Shown piece by piece: positions 1-12,272 of a stretch of 64,000 nt of DNA. Location: NCBI GenBank assembly GCA_037043015.1, contig CM073321.1, positions 22,131,001-22,195,000 of the forward strand, given 5' to 3'. Position 1 is the first letter of the stretch. Each line of letters begins with the position of its first letter. The notes beneath the pieces are model-generated. The model saw only the letters and a program-made list of their open reading frames with translations. It did no database searches and had not been told where the DNA came from. The position numbers and the translations under genes were made by a program. Origin of the DNA: Bryum argenteum. Its lineage: Eukaryota; Streptophyta; Bryopsida; Bryales; Bryaceae.

Positions 1-95
1 CACATTTTCTAGGTGAGAATCTAGAAGCTTTTGGAATGGAAAAATCATCATTTACAAACATCTTTATCTCCATCTCATCGAAACTTTTCTCTTAA

Positions 96-702
96 CCCCT
101 AAATGGTTTGACTCATTTGTAGTAAAATGAACACATCCTCAAAAGCATTGTCATAGGTGGAGGTAAAAGTGTGTTATCCAAATCTCAACCGTACAATCTT
201 GTCGTAGACATATTGAACATCATGTGGGTCAATTTTTGAGTCATGAGGCTTCATAGATTGCGAGATCATAATGTATTAATACTCAAAAATGATCACATAA
301 TTTCATCATTTTCACTTTAAAGTGAAAATGCTACCATTAGACTTATTGCAATGAAAAAGTCACCAATTAGAATGTTGTTCACCTTCATCTCAGTAGCATC
401 CTTGAACAAAAAAAAACCATGAGAAAAATTTCTTTGTGCAAATTATGGCCTTGCAATGGTGAAAACTGCCCTAAATTTTACAAAGGAAAAAATGTCTAAA
501 ACTAGGCTGCTGTCACTGAAATGCATGCCATTAATTCATACTTCATTGTATGGGTCTGAGATTTTCATTACATAAACTAGACTTGATTTGGGACCCAACC
601 CAAGTGATTTCGTCCAAAACGGAGTCCGGATGAAGAAGTTATGGCTCTCCAAAGTTGGTGTCATCCAAAATGTCGTTTTTCGACATTCGGCCCGCTTAAG
701 GG
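96..702. mobile_element. possible TTAA-flanked MITE (weak)
   Basis: The segment is bounded by TTAA on both sides (92-95 and 703-706), and its ends start CCC and finish GGG. This is the arrangement of piggyBac-type elements and matches three clearer cases in this window (22945, 32452, 43544). The two ends agree only loosely beyond the first few bases. A short perfect hairpin (AATGTCG/CGACATT) lies just inside the right end at about 669-687. No coding capacity is seen. It could be coincidence. Confidence 0.3.
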
Positions 703-706
703 TTAA

Positions 707-3700
707 GAAACTCATAAATTCTTACCACAAATATTAGTCTTCTAATGTTGAAAATTGCCACAAAATAAAAATGATCCATAACTACATCTCTTTTGTCCAA
801 AAGCAAGCTATGTCTTTGTACACTTTAGATGGAATCAAGCTTTAATGCCACTACAACTAGACTAAGTTGAATTGAATTTCTAAAAGTGAAATCCAGTAGT
901 GGAAGAAAAAGAATTAGCTTCATGGAATCCATGTATTTAGAAAAAATCATGAGTATAAGAACATCAATTTGTCATATTTTACCAGCCAAAGTATGTCCTA
1001 GAATCACCCATTTCAACAGTAGAAAGGAATAATTTAGGCTAGTTTCCAAATAACCATCCACAAAAATTCTCTGAAGTGAAAGGACGTCCCTTCTATATTT
1101 GCAACCGGTTACTAACTACAACAACCGGACCAAAGACAATTATAGAGACTTAAATCCTACTCTTCAACAACCCTCAATCTCTTAGTGCTTCCTTGATCAA
1201 AGTTAGTCTAGTTACGCAACGACACCTACACTCATCCGATTAGGTTCCGACCTTGATTATCTTTTCGGGTGACCGTCTGTGCTCAAACAAAGTCTACAGA
1301 GCGATAATTTTAGCTACAGATTTTGTTTTAGCTCTGAAATTTGTCAAGAGAATCCTTCCTTATTATTTATAGAGTGCAAAATTAGCTCACTTTCTACCAG
1401 ATGATGACAGTGATCAGATTTTTACCTTCAATTCCTCATTCCTCTCTTTTTCTTCTATAAAGAGAACCTCCTTTATAACCGCTTCTACTATCCAACTTTC
1501 TCCACCAATAGAACACGTCACTAAACAGCTTTCTAGTTCTCCCAGGCATGACTCATTCCTCCGGAGAATGATTAAGAAATTTTTATCCCTAAGTCAGCAA
1601 GTTCCACAACTTTATCCATCTACCCTATCTGGTCGTAGCAGCTAGCAAGTTACACTAGTCGAGAAACCTCAACCGGACATTCCATCCAGGAGGTAGAAAT
1701 CCGGTCTAGCTTCACTCACTGTGTGGATTCTTCCCTTTTCTAGAAACAAGCCTACTTCATACTACTTCAGACTATTTACACTTGGAAACCGAGACATTCA
1801 ATAAGACCCTTCCCGACTACATTCATACGATGCTTGCCAGCAATCGACAATTTTAAACAATGGAGGGCAAGGGACTCTTGCTAACACATGCGGTTCAGAC
1901 CAAGCTCTAAATACAAACACCAAAAGTGCAACAATACAAGAAAGAAGTAGGATCAAAGCTAAAACTTTAGTTAGGATGGCTGGTACATAGAGAGACCCGG
2001 AGATTCCTCCAAATTCTTGATAAGTATCAATTAATCCCGGTCTTCCGGATACCTTTGGAGATCCGGAATTCCAAAAAACAGAGATTCTCGAGGTAGTTGA
2101 CTGGGCTAGGATCCTACAGTTTTGTCTACTTCTAAAGTCCAGACAAAATTCCTAAGATGCTTCTACAAGGGAGGTGCGTCCCCCTCTAGCTGCTATAGCA
2201 GGGACAAAGTCGAGGTCTCCTCTGTTCCAGTTGTCGCTTCAAGAACCTGCACGTCTGCCTCCACATCAATTGCGTCAAGGAAGAACATCCTTGCTCAAAC
2301 CAGAGAGCAGACTAAAGATAATCTCGTTGTTAGCAGGGCTTTTGAAGTTGACTCTCTGAATCACCCTTCTGCTTGTGGAAGCACGTCAACTTCTCGAGTC
2401 TGCACATCCAAGCTTAACAGAGAGGTTTAGGGGTAGAGGTCTCGTGGTCTACTCCGGACGCCTTGCTCTTGGTTCTCCTTTGAATTTTGCGCGGTACTAG
2501 AAAATCCGTCGTCAACACGCTGCTTTTGAGCGGTGCTGCTTCCTCTATCAGACTCGCACGTGGTAGGACTGCAAGGAGCTATTGGGTCATCACCTCAAAC
2601 TCCTTAAGGGCCTGTTCTGCCCCTGTTGCGTACATCCGGAGTAACCTCGCAGTCCTAGCCATCTCTTCCAGTCCCTACTTCACGTCCTAGGGAGCACTCT
2701 TAGTTTGGGCTTCTCCTTCCGTCGTAAAATTTTTTGCATCAAATGCAGCACCGTCTGGTCCACCGCTTCAAGAGCCCAAAGTGCCTTGGCTTGCTCTTGC
2801 ACTTTCTTCTCCATTGCCCAGGCCTCCCCCTTAGAGTCGATTTTCAGGACTTTAAGCTCATTCACCTCTTTTTGCAAGTCTCCGGTGAATCCTGGATACC
2901 TACAAATATTCCTCGACCGGAGTAGCTTGTTTGCGTCCGCCATGGCCTTGAAGATGTGCTGGTTTTTCATGTCCACCTGATCCAGAGCGAGCCGGATTGA
3001 GAGCAACACCCTTTCTTCTAGAAGCCGTTAGAAGGGCTTTGGAATCGGGTAGCGTCAACCGTTAGCTTATGTGACAGCCAGATCTTATCTTAAACTTGTA
3101 AAAAAGCAACAAAGATTTTGAGATTTCAAACCGTTTCAATATCATTTTTTGCGAGCAAATTCAGTTGCCGCTCATGTTTCACACAGCCATTAGCTTCGTC
3201 GCCTTTCACCGCATTTTTTTGGTGCAATTTTGAGCTGCTATGTCTTCATCTTGGTCCAATCTTATGCTGCTAATTGTTCTTTTTGTGCAATCTTGCAGTC
3301 CTACACCTTCTGCTTTTTCTTCTATCCTTTGTTGGTCGCAACACTCATGGTAAAACGTGGTTCTATCTTCCGCCAAACGTTCGCCACAACTTTTACACTA
3401 CACTTGGTTTTCGATAGAAAATCGATTGCATTTGTATTCGTCGTAAGATGTCAAATAGATCGGTTTATTTCTTGTATACAAATTTTTGTTCTTCTTGCAA
3501 GCATCATATGGATTTGATTTGATGTTCAAGATTGCACGTAGAAATCAGCTATTCATGAGAGTTGTTTGTCGAAGTTTCTAGTGACAGTTTCTGTGGACAA
3601 ACAACGGATGAGTGATATTCCACACTTCAATATTCATGTTGACAATCTCACGACATACTCATTTCTTCATGCCATATCCTCAAGCCGACAATTACTTTAA

Positions 3701-3946
3701 GTTTTACTATGCGGATACACTTAAAGTTAGAAATATTTGCTACGATGACTAGTTATCGTTCGGTCGACGAAAACCTTGACCGATACACTATTGTCAATCG
3801 TAACTAAGTGCGAAATCTTATTTGGTAGACAAATGTTTTGTGGGTTACTTCATCTGTGTGTACAAAGGATTTTTGAACAATCGTTTTACATTGCAGATTG
3901 ATATCACCAGGTCGACCATAACACCATTCGTGTCATCTTGCGATCG
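707..3946. other. non-coding stretch, no supported gene
   Basis: About 3.2 kb with no reading frame I can defend. A minus-strand frame at 3009-2680 (about 109 codons) is rich in Lys, Glu and Ala and could form a short coiled coil. It has no recognisable family, and a plus-strand frame overlaps it, so I do not call it a gene. Base composition is slightly more GC-rich around 1.5-3.0 kb than in the flanks. Confidence 0.5.
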
Positions 3947-3949
3947 TTA

Positions 3950-3976
3950 CACTATAAGAAAACTATCAAATTTTAG
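3950..3976 (+). repeat. left terminal inverted repeat of the CACTA element
   Basis: It begins CACTATAAGAAAACTATCAA and pairs with the inverted copy ending at 16704. It is preceded directly by TTA. Confidence 0.85.
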
Positions 3977-5863
3977 ACGTCTTTAGATTTGGGTAGATCA
4001 CTTTTAAGATGTCTTGTTGTTTTGCAACATGTCTTGTAAGATGAGAAGATATCTTGTCGTTTTAAAGATGTCTTCAAGTAGGAGTGCAAGATGACTTGAA
4101 GACATCCAAAGATACGTGGATGTCTTATAAGCTGTCTATTAAGACATCGCGTTAAACATGAAACTGCCACGTTGGCAAGAAATTCCGGTTTCACCAAGTA
4201 AAAAATTCTGAAAGTTATCGGTACCGCGGTAGAAAGTAGCCTGGTTGTAGAAAAAACATGATAATGGGCAGCGGTTTGTGGGAGGACAAAAAAAGGAACT
4301 TCATCCTTTTAAATACTTTTTTGTTATGTGCATTATAATTTTATTTTGTACAACTAAAAATATCGAACTATTAATTTCATAATATTAATCTTAAAATTTT
4401 AGATTTTTTCATTGGTCCAATTTTTATAATAATGTTTAAATATTATAATTTAATTTTAAATATATATCATATGCGTATTTGACAATATTTTAATAATAAA
4501 TATTAATAAACTATTTTAATAAAATCAAAAAATTATTTAATGTTTATTATTAAACATTAAAGTATTACAATATTATTATTCAATTATTATTTTATTATTA
4601 AAATAATTTATTTAGCAAATATAGTTATTTAAATATATACGGCAATTTTTGCATACTTATGAATGAAATTATAAGTGGATATTTCATTAATTTCATAATT
4701 TACAGCTATTTATCTACATGGTAAACAAAAGTCCACGTCGGACGAGAGTACATGTCAAACAATGTTTATTCAGTGTCTTCGTAGACATTTAAATAGATGT
4801 CTTATAAAACATCTTAAAAGACATTGTGTTATGAAGATTATTTTCATTGAGTTCAGTCGATGAACAGAGGCGGCTAGGGTTTGTTGCTGCCGCCATAGTT
4901 AGGTCATAAGACTTTTAAGTAGAAGTGGAGGCCACATAAAGCTTATTTTTGCCTTCATTTTTTGAAGGAGTTAGTGTTTAGAGTGTAGAGACTAGGATTT
5001 GCTTCTTCATGTAGTTAGGGTTTGTTGCCGCCGCCATAGTTAGGTTATGAGATCTTTAAGTGGAAGTAGAGGTTGGACAAAGCTCATTACTGCATTAGTT
5101 TTCATTGTTAAGGAAAACTAAGGAATTATTGTTTGAAGTGTAGAGGATTTCAAAATTGTTTTCATTCAGTTTAAAATTATTGTTAAGTACAACAAGAGAA
5201 TTGTAGTTGTAGAGAGAATCATGAACTTGAGAGTTACTAGATTTCAAAAGCATCATGAACAAGAAACCCTAGGACTTGTAGTATTTGATTTGTTGTGGGA
5301 AAAACCCTAATACTTGTTATGGCAAAAACTCTATGATTTACAATATCTGCTTTGTTGTGGAAAGAACTTTGAAGCTTGATTAGTTGTAGCTGATAATCTG
5401 AAAATTTCATCAGATGTCTATGATGATGTCTCCGAGGTTGTCTTAGAGCATGTTTATGATGATGTCTAAAAGGATGTCTAGTTGTGTTAATTGAATTCTG
5501 TTTTGCAAGGTGGAACATGAGGGGTCGGGGTCCCTGTATGGTGGTAAGAAAAGCTTAAAGAATACATGAACATAGAGAAATATGCCAAAGTAAGTGAGTT
5601 GTTGATATTTCACAACTTCAGAGAGGCGGCAAAACACAATCTGAGGCCGCAAACAGATGTGTTGCATGGATGTTTATGACGTTGTCTTCAATGATGTCTT
5701 CAACGATGTCTTCACGGATGTCTTCAAGGATGTTTTCAAGGATGTTTTCAAGGATGTCTGCCTAAATGTCTAAGCAGATGTTTGCAAGAATGTCTAACTC
5801 TGTCGATACCTTGAAGTCATGATGAAAACTATATCAATCTAGGTTGTATAATTAAATGGAACT

Positions 5864-6664
5864 TGTCACCGAAGTCAACGATGCCAACAAGACGTTTGCG
5901 GCCAAGTCGGGAGGATAGGAGCACCGATTGGCACCAGCGATTTCTGGTCTCCAACGACTACTTAAGGCCGTAGTTAGCACAGATTAGACACTGGTTCTCT
6001 CAGCATAGGCATTGTGATTGAGGATAGGGATTGAATGTGATTGTACTTTATTTCCTAAAATCAATACAAAGGCCATGGCCAGTCTTTTCCTTACTTCTAT
6101 GTCTGTGTAACTACTTCCTGTAACTGCTCTACGTTTCTTGAACAGTTACTTCCAGCCGTTGCAGCACGTTGGCACCGAGTTGTTGTGCAGAACGCGAAAG
6201 TGCCATTGTGTGTGTGTGTGGAGGCTCTCCCCCTATCTCTCTCTCTCTCTGATGCCAAGGTGCCAGCCAACGTAAGACAACACGGGTGGCACGAGCTGAT
6301 CTTGGAAGACCTCGCTCAACCTATCTCTCGAACTACCCTCGCTGGCCTTGACGATAATAACCCTCGGTATCCAGAATGACAGCTTAGAAAACACACTGCT
6401 TTGCACCAGAGTCCCCCCTTTTCGAAGCTACCTTGATCACCGACGCGCATGTGCCGAGTTCTGTCTTAGACTCCCCGATATACCACAGAGTAGCCAGTCT
6501 TAGCCTTAGTTGTCATCAATTGGCGGCCCGAAGTGTTATTTAACACTCACCGGATTTCTGTGCCTATTTACTCCCCCACAAAAGAACTCCACGTTGCCTC
6601 AAAATATGAACAGTGGTCGACTTAGGTAGTCTCGTAAAGCACTTCCACACCTGCCCGGCTAACA
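5864..6664 (+). repeat. 5' LTR
   Basis: It runs from TGTCACC to CTAACA and matches 14788-15587 along its whole length. A short GT run and a CT run lie near its middle and differ slightly in length between the two LTRs. Confidence 0.92.
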
Positions 6665-6685
6665 TTTTGGCGACCATGCTGGGGA
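6665..6685 (+). promoter_or_regulatory. candidate primer-binding site
   Basis: Directly after the 5' LTR comes TTTTGGCGACCATGCTGGGG. It resembles the TTTGGCGCC...GGGG primer sites of Tat-like plant gypsy elements rather than the initiator-methionine type TGGTATC. The assignment to a particular tRNA is inference. Confidence 0.5.
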
Positions 6686-6817
6686 GGGAGTGTTGAGCTA
6701 CTCAGAAGTCGAGTAGAAGCCCTACACAAAACAAGATGCCGCCTCGACAAAGAGAAAAGAAAGAACCAGTGGTGGTTTCCCCTCTCGACGACCCGATGCC
6801 ACCAGGAAATTTTTACA

Positions 6818-7900
6818 ATGGATGAAGCAACAAATGACGGACCTTGTTGCCAAAAAATGACGCCACCAATGCCAAATTGGAAATGCTTAGTCACCAATAC
6901 CAAAGATTTGCAAGGCATGAATACTTCCTCTGCCATACCCAATCCTGGGATCGCTGCGATGCCCTCATCGTCAACATCGGTACCTCCTGTAAACCCAACG
7001 GTGGCTACATCGATGGACGCAGGAGAAAGAGATAGGCTCATTAAGCTACCCAAAATACCCTACCCGGTATTTGACGACAATGCCGACCCTGATTGGCACA
7101 TTCGGCGTTTTAAGGTCATCACCGAACTAATGGCGTCTCTACCACTGGCGACTTACGAGAATATCTTTGGTACCACGTTGCAAGGGAACCATATCAATCT
7201 GTATATCGACTTTGAAGCCGAACATGCCAATCCCACTTGGGAAGATATGGAAAGAAGTTTCTTGCAGAAGTTTCGCAAACTTAAGACGTCTTCTGAAATT
7301 CTCCGCGCCTTGGGAAATATTACTCAAGAAAAGGGAGAAACTGTGGACTACGATCGATTTAAGCAGTTGGCTGATAAGTTGAATCAGAGGCCAACAGATG
7401 ACTACCTATGCGAGTGGTTCAAGAAAGGACTGTTGCCGTGGATCCAGCAAGGTATTGTCATCAAAGGGGTAAAAACCCTACCCGATGTCTTGACAGCCGC
7501 CAATGACATCAGTATAGAGCTTGGGCTGCTTAACAAAACCCAAGCTCCCCTGTTGCCTTTACCCAGTCAAGGACAACGAAACGATGCCCGTATAACATTG
7601 ACACTGTGCACGACATGCGGGAAGGCCCATAATGGACGTTGTTGGTTCGCTTCAGGCAACAATCGCAACGAAGACACCAGGCGACCTCGACCTACCGCTG
7701 CAGCCATGTATACGGAGGAAGTCCATGTCGACGCATTCCAACCAGGCAGAAGTGATGGGTGTTGGGAATGTGGATCCATACACCATCGACGAAGCCAATG
7801 CCCTGTCCTAAAGCAACGTTGGTCGCAAACCCGTCCAATGGCGGAAACCGTCCACCACACCACGGCGCCATTCGATAACTGTGAGACCCAACCCGAATAG
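6818..7900 (+). pseudogene. gag region of the LTR retrotransposon fossil
   Basis: The region codes for a nucleocapsid-type protein of about 360 residues. The central part resembles the retrotransposon gag domain, with a W-x-x-M-E-x-x-F-L-x-K-F block around residue 145. Two zinc-binding clusters lie near the C terminus: CTTCGKAHNGRC and a CWECG...H...C knuckle. It sits just inside the 5' LTR and upstream of the protease segment, as expected for Ty3/gypsy. It is part of a dead copy. Confidence 0.8.
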
Positions 7901-8259
7901 GCGGGGGGAGTATGACCGACAGTTCATGGGACCGAGATTAATGTCTCCACCATTTCTCTTTGCCGCCCCGTCACCACAAGGTCTAAAGCCGCCACACCGG
8001 AGCATGTGATCGAACATCGCAAACCATTCCCGAGCAACATTGGGAACGACTACACAACATTCGACAAAGAAATTCAAGACTTAGAGCCGCCATCGTGAAC
8101 CAATCTACAACAAGTGATGGACAATACGACCGTAAGTATCACACTAACCAAACTTTGCTCAAAATTAGTCCCGAATTGCGAAATACTTACAACAGACGGC
8201 CATACCCAATGCGTCAACAAAGAATGGTGATTTAGAAAACAACGCTACCACCATCGATC

Positions 8260-8460
8260 CACGATGCATAGCGTGATACACCTACGGTTAGGCTACCACA
8301 AGTTGTCAAATGTCTTAGTAGACGGAGGCTCCGGTGTCAACATCATGAGTGAAAGCCTTCGCAGACAGCTAGGATTGCCATCACCTAAAATGGCCCGGTT
8401 TATACTAAGGATGGCAAACGATGCCCCGGTCACACCTTTAGGGATTAAGCCATCGTAGCC
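8260..8460 (+). pseudogene. aspartic protease region of the LTR retrotransposon fossil
   Basis: The segment carries LVDGGSGVNIMS, a D-G/T-G-S type active-site block of the retropepsin family, followed by a conserved LGLP stretch. It lies between gag and reverse transcriptase, the normal Ty3/gypsy position. It is part of a broken coding region. Confidence 0.75.
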
Positions 8461-8969
8461 ATTACCACGCATGGCATATCAACACCGGCAACCTTCGTCG
8501 TCATTGATATGCCAGATACTACCAATTTCCCGATCATACTCGGTAGACCATGGTTACGAGATATGAATGCCGTGCACGACTGGGCCCGGAATCAAATTAG
8601 ACTACATCATCGGGGGCGGGACAATTGTGATTCCGGTGGGATGATGTGTTACCAAAGCAAAAGTTGACCAAATTCGAAATCGAAAGCGGGCACCGATTGG
8701 GTCAAAGGTTTAACACCGGGGACAGAGGCTCTAGTCTTCCATGCGACCCCTCGTTGATCCCGATTGCGAGATCCATTTGGCCACATTGTGCCACGGAAGA
8801 AGCAGTAGATATACCTTCGCGTTTTACTGAAGAAATCCAAGGAGATATCACGGTGAATGCTACCCCGGCAACAAAGGCGCTCGAGGAGCAAGTGGTCACC
8901 GGATGGACTAACGGAGCCAAAGAAAAAATAGAGTTAGTCAACTTGGGCACCGAAGAAGAGAGCCAAAGT

Positions 8970-10380
8970 ACGTGAAAATCAACGCCGACGCACTGATGCC
9001 ATCAAGCGGCGTGATTACTGTTTTTAGAGAATTTCGAGATATATTTGCCTGGTCCCATGAGGATCTTAAAGGTATACCACGGAATATAGCCGAGCACACC
9101 ATCGATTTAAAGCCGAATGCCCAGCCAGTGCAACAACGGAGATACCGCATGAACCCAAACTACGCTGCCAAAGTCAAGACCGAGCTTGAGAAAATACTTA
9201 GTGCAAAATTTATATCTCCAGTGGATGCCGCTCCTTGGTTGTCGCCTATGGTCATCATACCAAAGAAAAATGGTGCCCTGCGAATCTGCGTTGACTTTCG
9301 AAAACTAAACGCCGCCACTAGAAAAGACCACTATCCATTACCACATATGGAGGAAATCATTGATGAAGTTGCCAGACACGAAATGTACTCATTCCTAGAT
9401 TGCTTTTCGGGGTACTACCAAGTTGCCATGGCTGAACAAGATAAAAGTAAAACCGCTTTCTCCACGGAGTGGGGTCCTATCGATTCGAAAGGATGCCATT
9501 CGAGCTAAAAATGCACCAATGACATTCCAAAGGGTCATGGAATTAATATTCCGTCCTTACTTAAAAAGATTCTTTCGCATTTATCTAGACGATGGCACGG
9601 TGTATGGACAAATGAAAGACCACGTTGACCATTTACGACAGATATTCCAAGCTTGTCGGCAGAACGGGGTGAGCCTCAATGCCAACAAATGCATGTTTCT
9701 ATTCTTTGCAGGAGTCATCTTGGGATATATAGTGTGCAAATATGGTAAACTTCCAGACCCAGCCAAGATCCAAGACATCATGGACATGACGCCTCCCACC
9801 GATCAAAAGGGTGTCCAGAGATTGTTGGGTTTATCCCAATTTAACAGGATGTACATCGAAAAGTTGGCTCATATTACAGCACCGATCATCAAGTTGAACC
9901 ATGTTGGCTACACCTACCCACGTAACTGTACACCAGAAGCTCAAGCCGCCTTAGAAAAGATTAAACAGGCTTACTCAAAAGCACCCATACTGTTGGCACC
10001 AGATTGGACAAAACCATTCCATGTCGACACAGATGCCTCTCGGTTAAGTGGGGGTCATGTTAGCCCAAAATGTGGATGACAAACATGATCAACCTGTTGC
10101 CTACGCTAGCAGATTACTTAACCAGGCAGAAAGAAATTATTCTACCACAGAAAGGGAGGCACTTGCCATGATCTATGCAGTGAAAAAGTTTAGATATTAC
10201 CTACTTGGAAACAAATTTAGGTTCATGGTAGATCATCATAGTTTGTCTTATCTTGTAAATCAACCGTTAATCACAGGGAGAGTGGCACGATGGATTATGA
10301 TTCTTATGGAATATGATTTCGAAGTAGTCTACATTCCAGGCAGAAGGCACATCGTAGCAGATTATCTATCTCGGGACACC
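8970..10380 (+). pseudogene. reverse transcriptase and RNase H region of the LTR retrotransposon fossil
   Basis: The reverse transcriptase part shows the LSPMVIIPKKNGALRICVDF block, the HYPLP and FSGYYQVAM blocks, and YLDD as the catalytic aspartate motif. RNase H follows, with DTDAS, an STTEREALAMIYAVKKFRYY block and DHHSLSYL. These are diagnostic of Ty3/gypsy pol. The copy is interrupted and not functional as it stands. Confidence 0.88.
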
Positions 10381-10859
10381 AACACAACCGAAGAAGGCAT
10401 CGATGATTCGTTCAACGAACCATACATTCAGATGGCCTTGATACAGTCAACAGAGTCAACGACGGACACAGGAAACACGACACTAAAAACACCGGAGACA
10501 ATGAGAGCCAACGATTGGAGACACCCCATTATGAAGTATCTAACTCATGGCACCCTACCCACCGACGCAACAGGGGACACAAAAATCAAGTTTGTGCGCT
10601 CGTTGCCTTACACATCGTCCAAGGGCAGCACTGCACCGCAAAGGGGGGACTCCGAGTGCGTTTGTGCGTGCCACGCATCGAAGAACGATGATTATCTCTC
10701 ACTTACATGATGGACCAGGGGGACATCGAGGCCGAAAACGACAATCAAAAAGATATTGGCGACCAAATATTGGTGGCCAACATTGCACAAAGATACCTTC
10801 GCCTACATCAAGAACTCACACACGCAAACAAACAATGACCACTAACTTCCAATACCAAG

Positions 10860-12097
10860 GAAGGGTGCCACAAAAACCCATACTCCCACTAGGACCATTC
10901 CAAAGGTGGGGGTTAGACTTCGTTGGCCCCATTCGACCGGTGACTAAACAAGGATACAAATATATACTAGTTGCCACCGATTACACAACGAAGTGGGTAG
11001 AGGCCAAACCATTACGAAATAATATCTTTGTCAGTGAATAAAGAACATTCATATATGAGAATATCATTACGCGATTTGGTTGCCCCCTGGAGATCGTTTC
11101 GGACCAGGGAACGCATTTTGTCAACGCTGTCATCGAAGAGCTGATGGAAAAACATCTAATCAAACAAAGGACAAGCACGGTGTATTACCCCCAGGGGAAC
11201 GGCCAAGCTGAGTCCACGAACAAAACAATCATCACCATGCTACGCAAATTTACTCAGGCCAACTTTGGCGACTGGGATGATTGCTTACCAGCAGCATTGT
11301 GGGCATACCGTGTTGCCACGAAGTCGGCCACTCAAGCAAGCCCCTTCGAGCTAGTCTATGGCACGCAACCACTGTTGCCAACGGAGTACCTAGTGCCGAC
11401 ATTCAATTCGCTCCACCCCAAGGACTTTGCACCACATCGTGTATTGGCCGCCCGGATGGAGGATCTGCATAAATTGGAAGAACTTCGAAACGATGCCCAC
11501 CAAAACATCCTACACAAACACACACTCAGTGCAAAATACTTTCAAGGCTCACAACCCCCTCGTGTGTTTCACAAAGGTGACCAAATTCTCTGGTGTCCAC
11601 AAGATCCAAGGTTGCGCAAATCCAAATTCAAATCAGTATGGCACGGACCATACCGAATACAGTTAGTGTTACCAAATAACACAGTGCTGCTTGTCAACGA
11701 AGACAACTATGATGCACAGGCAACTATTGTCAACGCAGCCAAACTCAAACATTATCACAGTCAGCACCATCAGGTAACGCCTACACTAAGTCTGGGGCAA
11801 CTGCACACCAATCTAGCCACCGAAGCACAACAGTTGGCAACAGAGGACACCCAAACACACACCTCGGCCACAGACAACAAAGGCAGGAATGCCTTAGGCA
11901 CCGAAAGTCGACAATGGGCCACGAAGGGTCAACAAACAGAGAAGACAACCGAAGGCAACAAAGGAGGGGGGCATGTACCCATGGTGGCACACATTAACCA
12001 CATCCATGTCGTCCATGATGCCCCATATGATGTAGGGTACAGACCATCAAAGCCAACATGGATACCCGAAGGATGGGGCCATCATAACAAACCATGA
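10860..12097 (+). pseudogene. integrase region of the LTR retrotransposon fossil
   Basis: The rve-type core is visible. GLDFVGPI carries the first catalytic Asp, [12 protein letters not shown] follows, and the QGNGQAESTNK block carries the catalytic Glu. A C-terminal domain of about 100 residues follows (FHKGDQILWCPQDPR). No chromodomain is recognised; instead there is a low-complexity tail rich in Thr and Gln. It is part of the same broken copy. Confidence 0.85.
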
Positions 12098-12272
12098 CAC
12101 CCCCATTGATGCCCCCATGATTGACAACCGCCGCCAGAGAGTAGGCATTCAAAGGCCTATTCAAGCCGCCAAACCCACTCCCACACAATCATTCCCATCG
12201 GTACTTCTCGGCCCGCCAACGACACCATCATTTCGGGCACCGGTGGCTACATAAGGGAGGCACTAGCGATCG

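Noticed and set aside
2680-3009. Minus-strand 109-codon frame rich in charged residues
   Set aside because: No family resemblance, a competing plus-strand frame over the same bases, and no splice or neighbour support.
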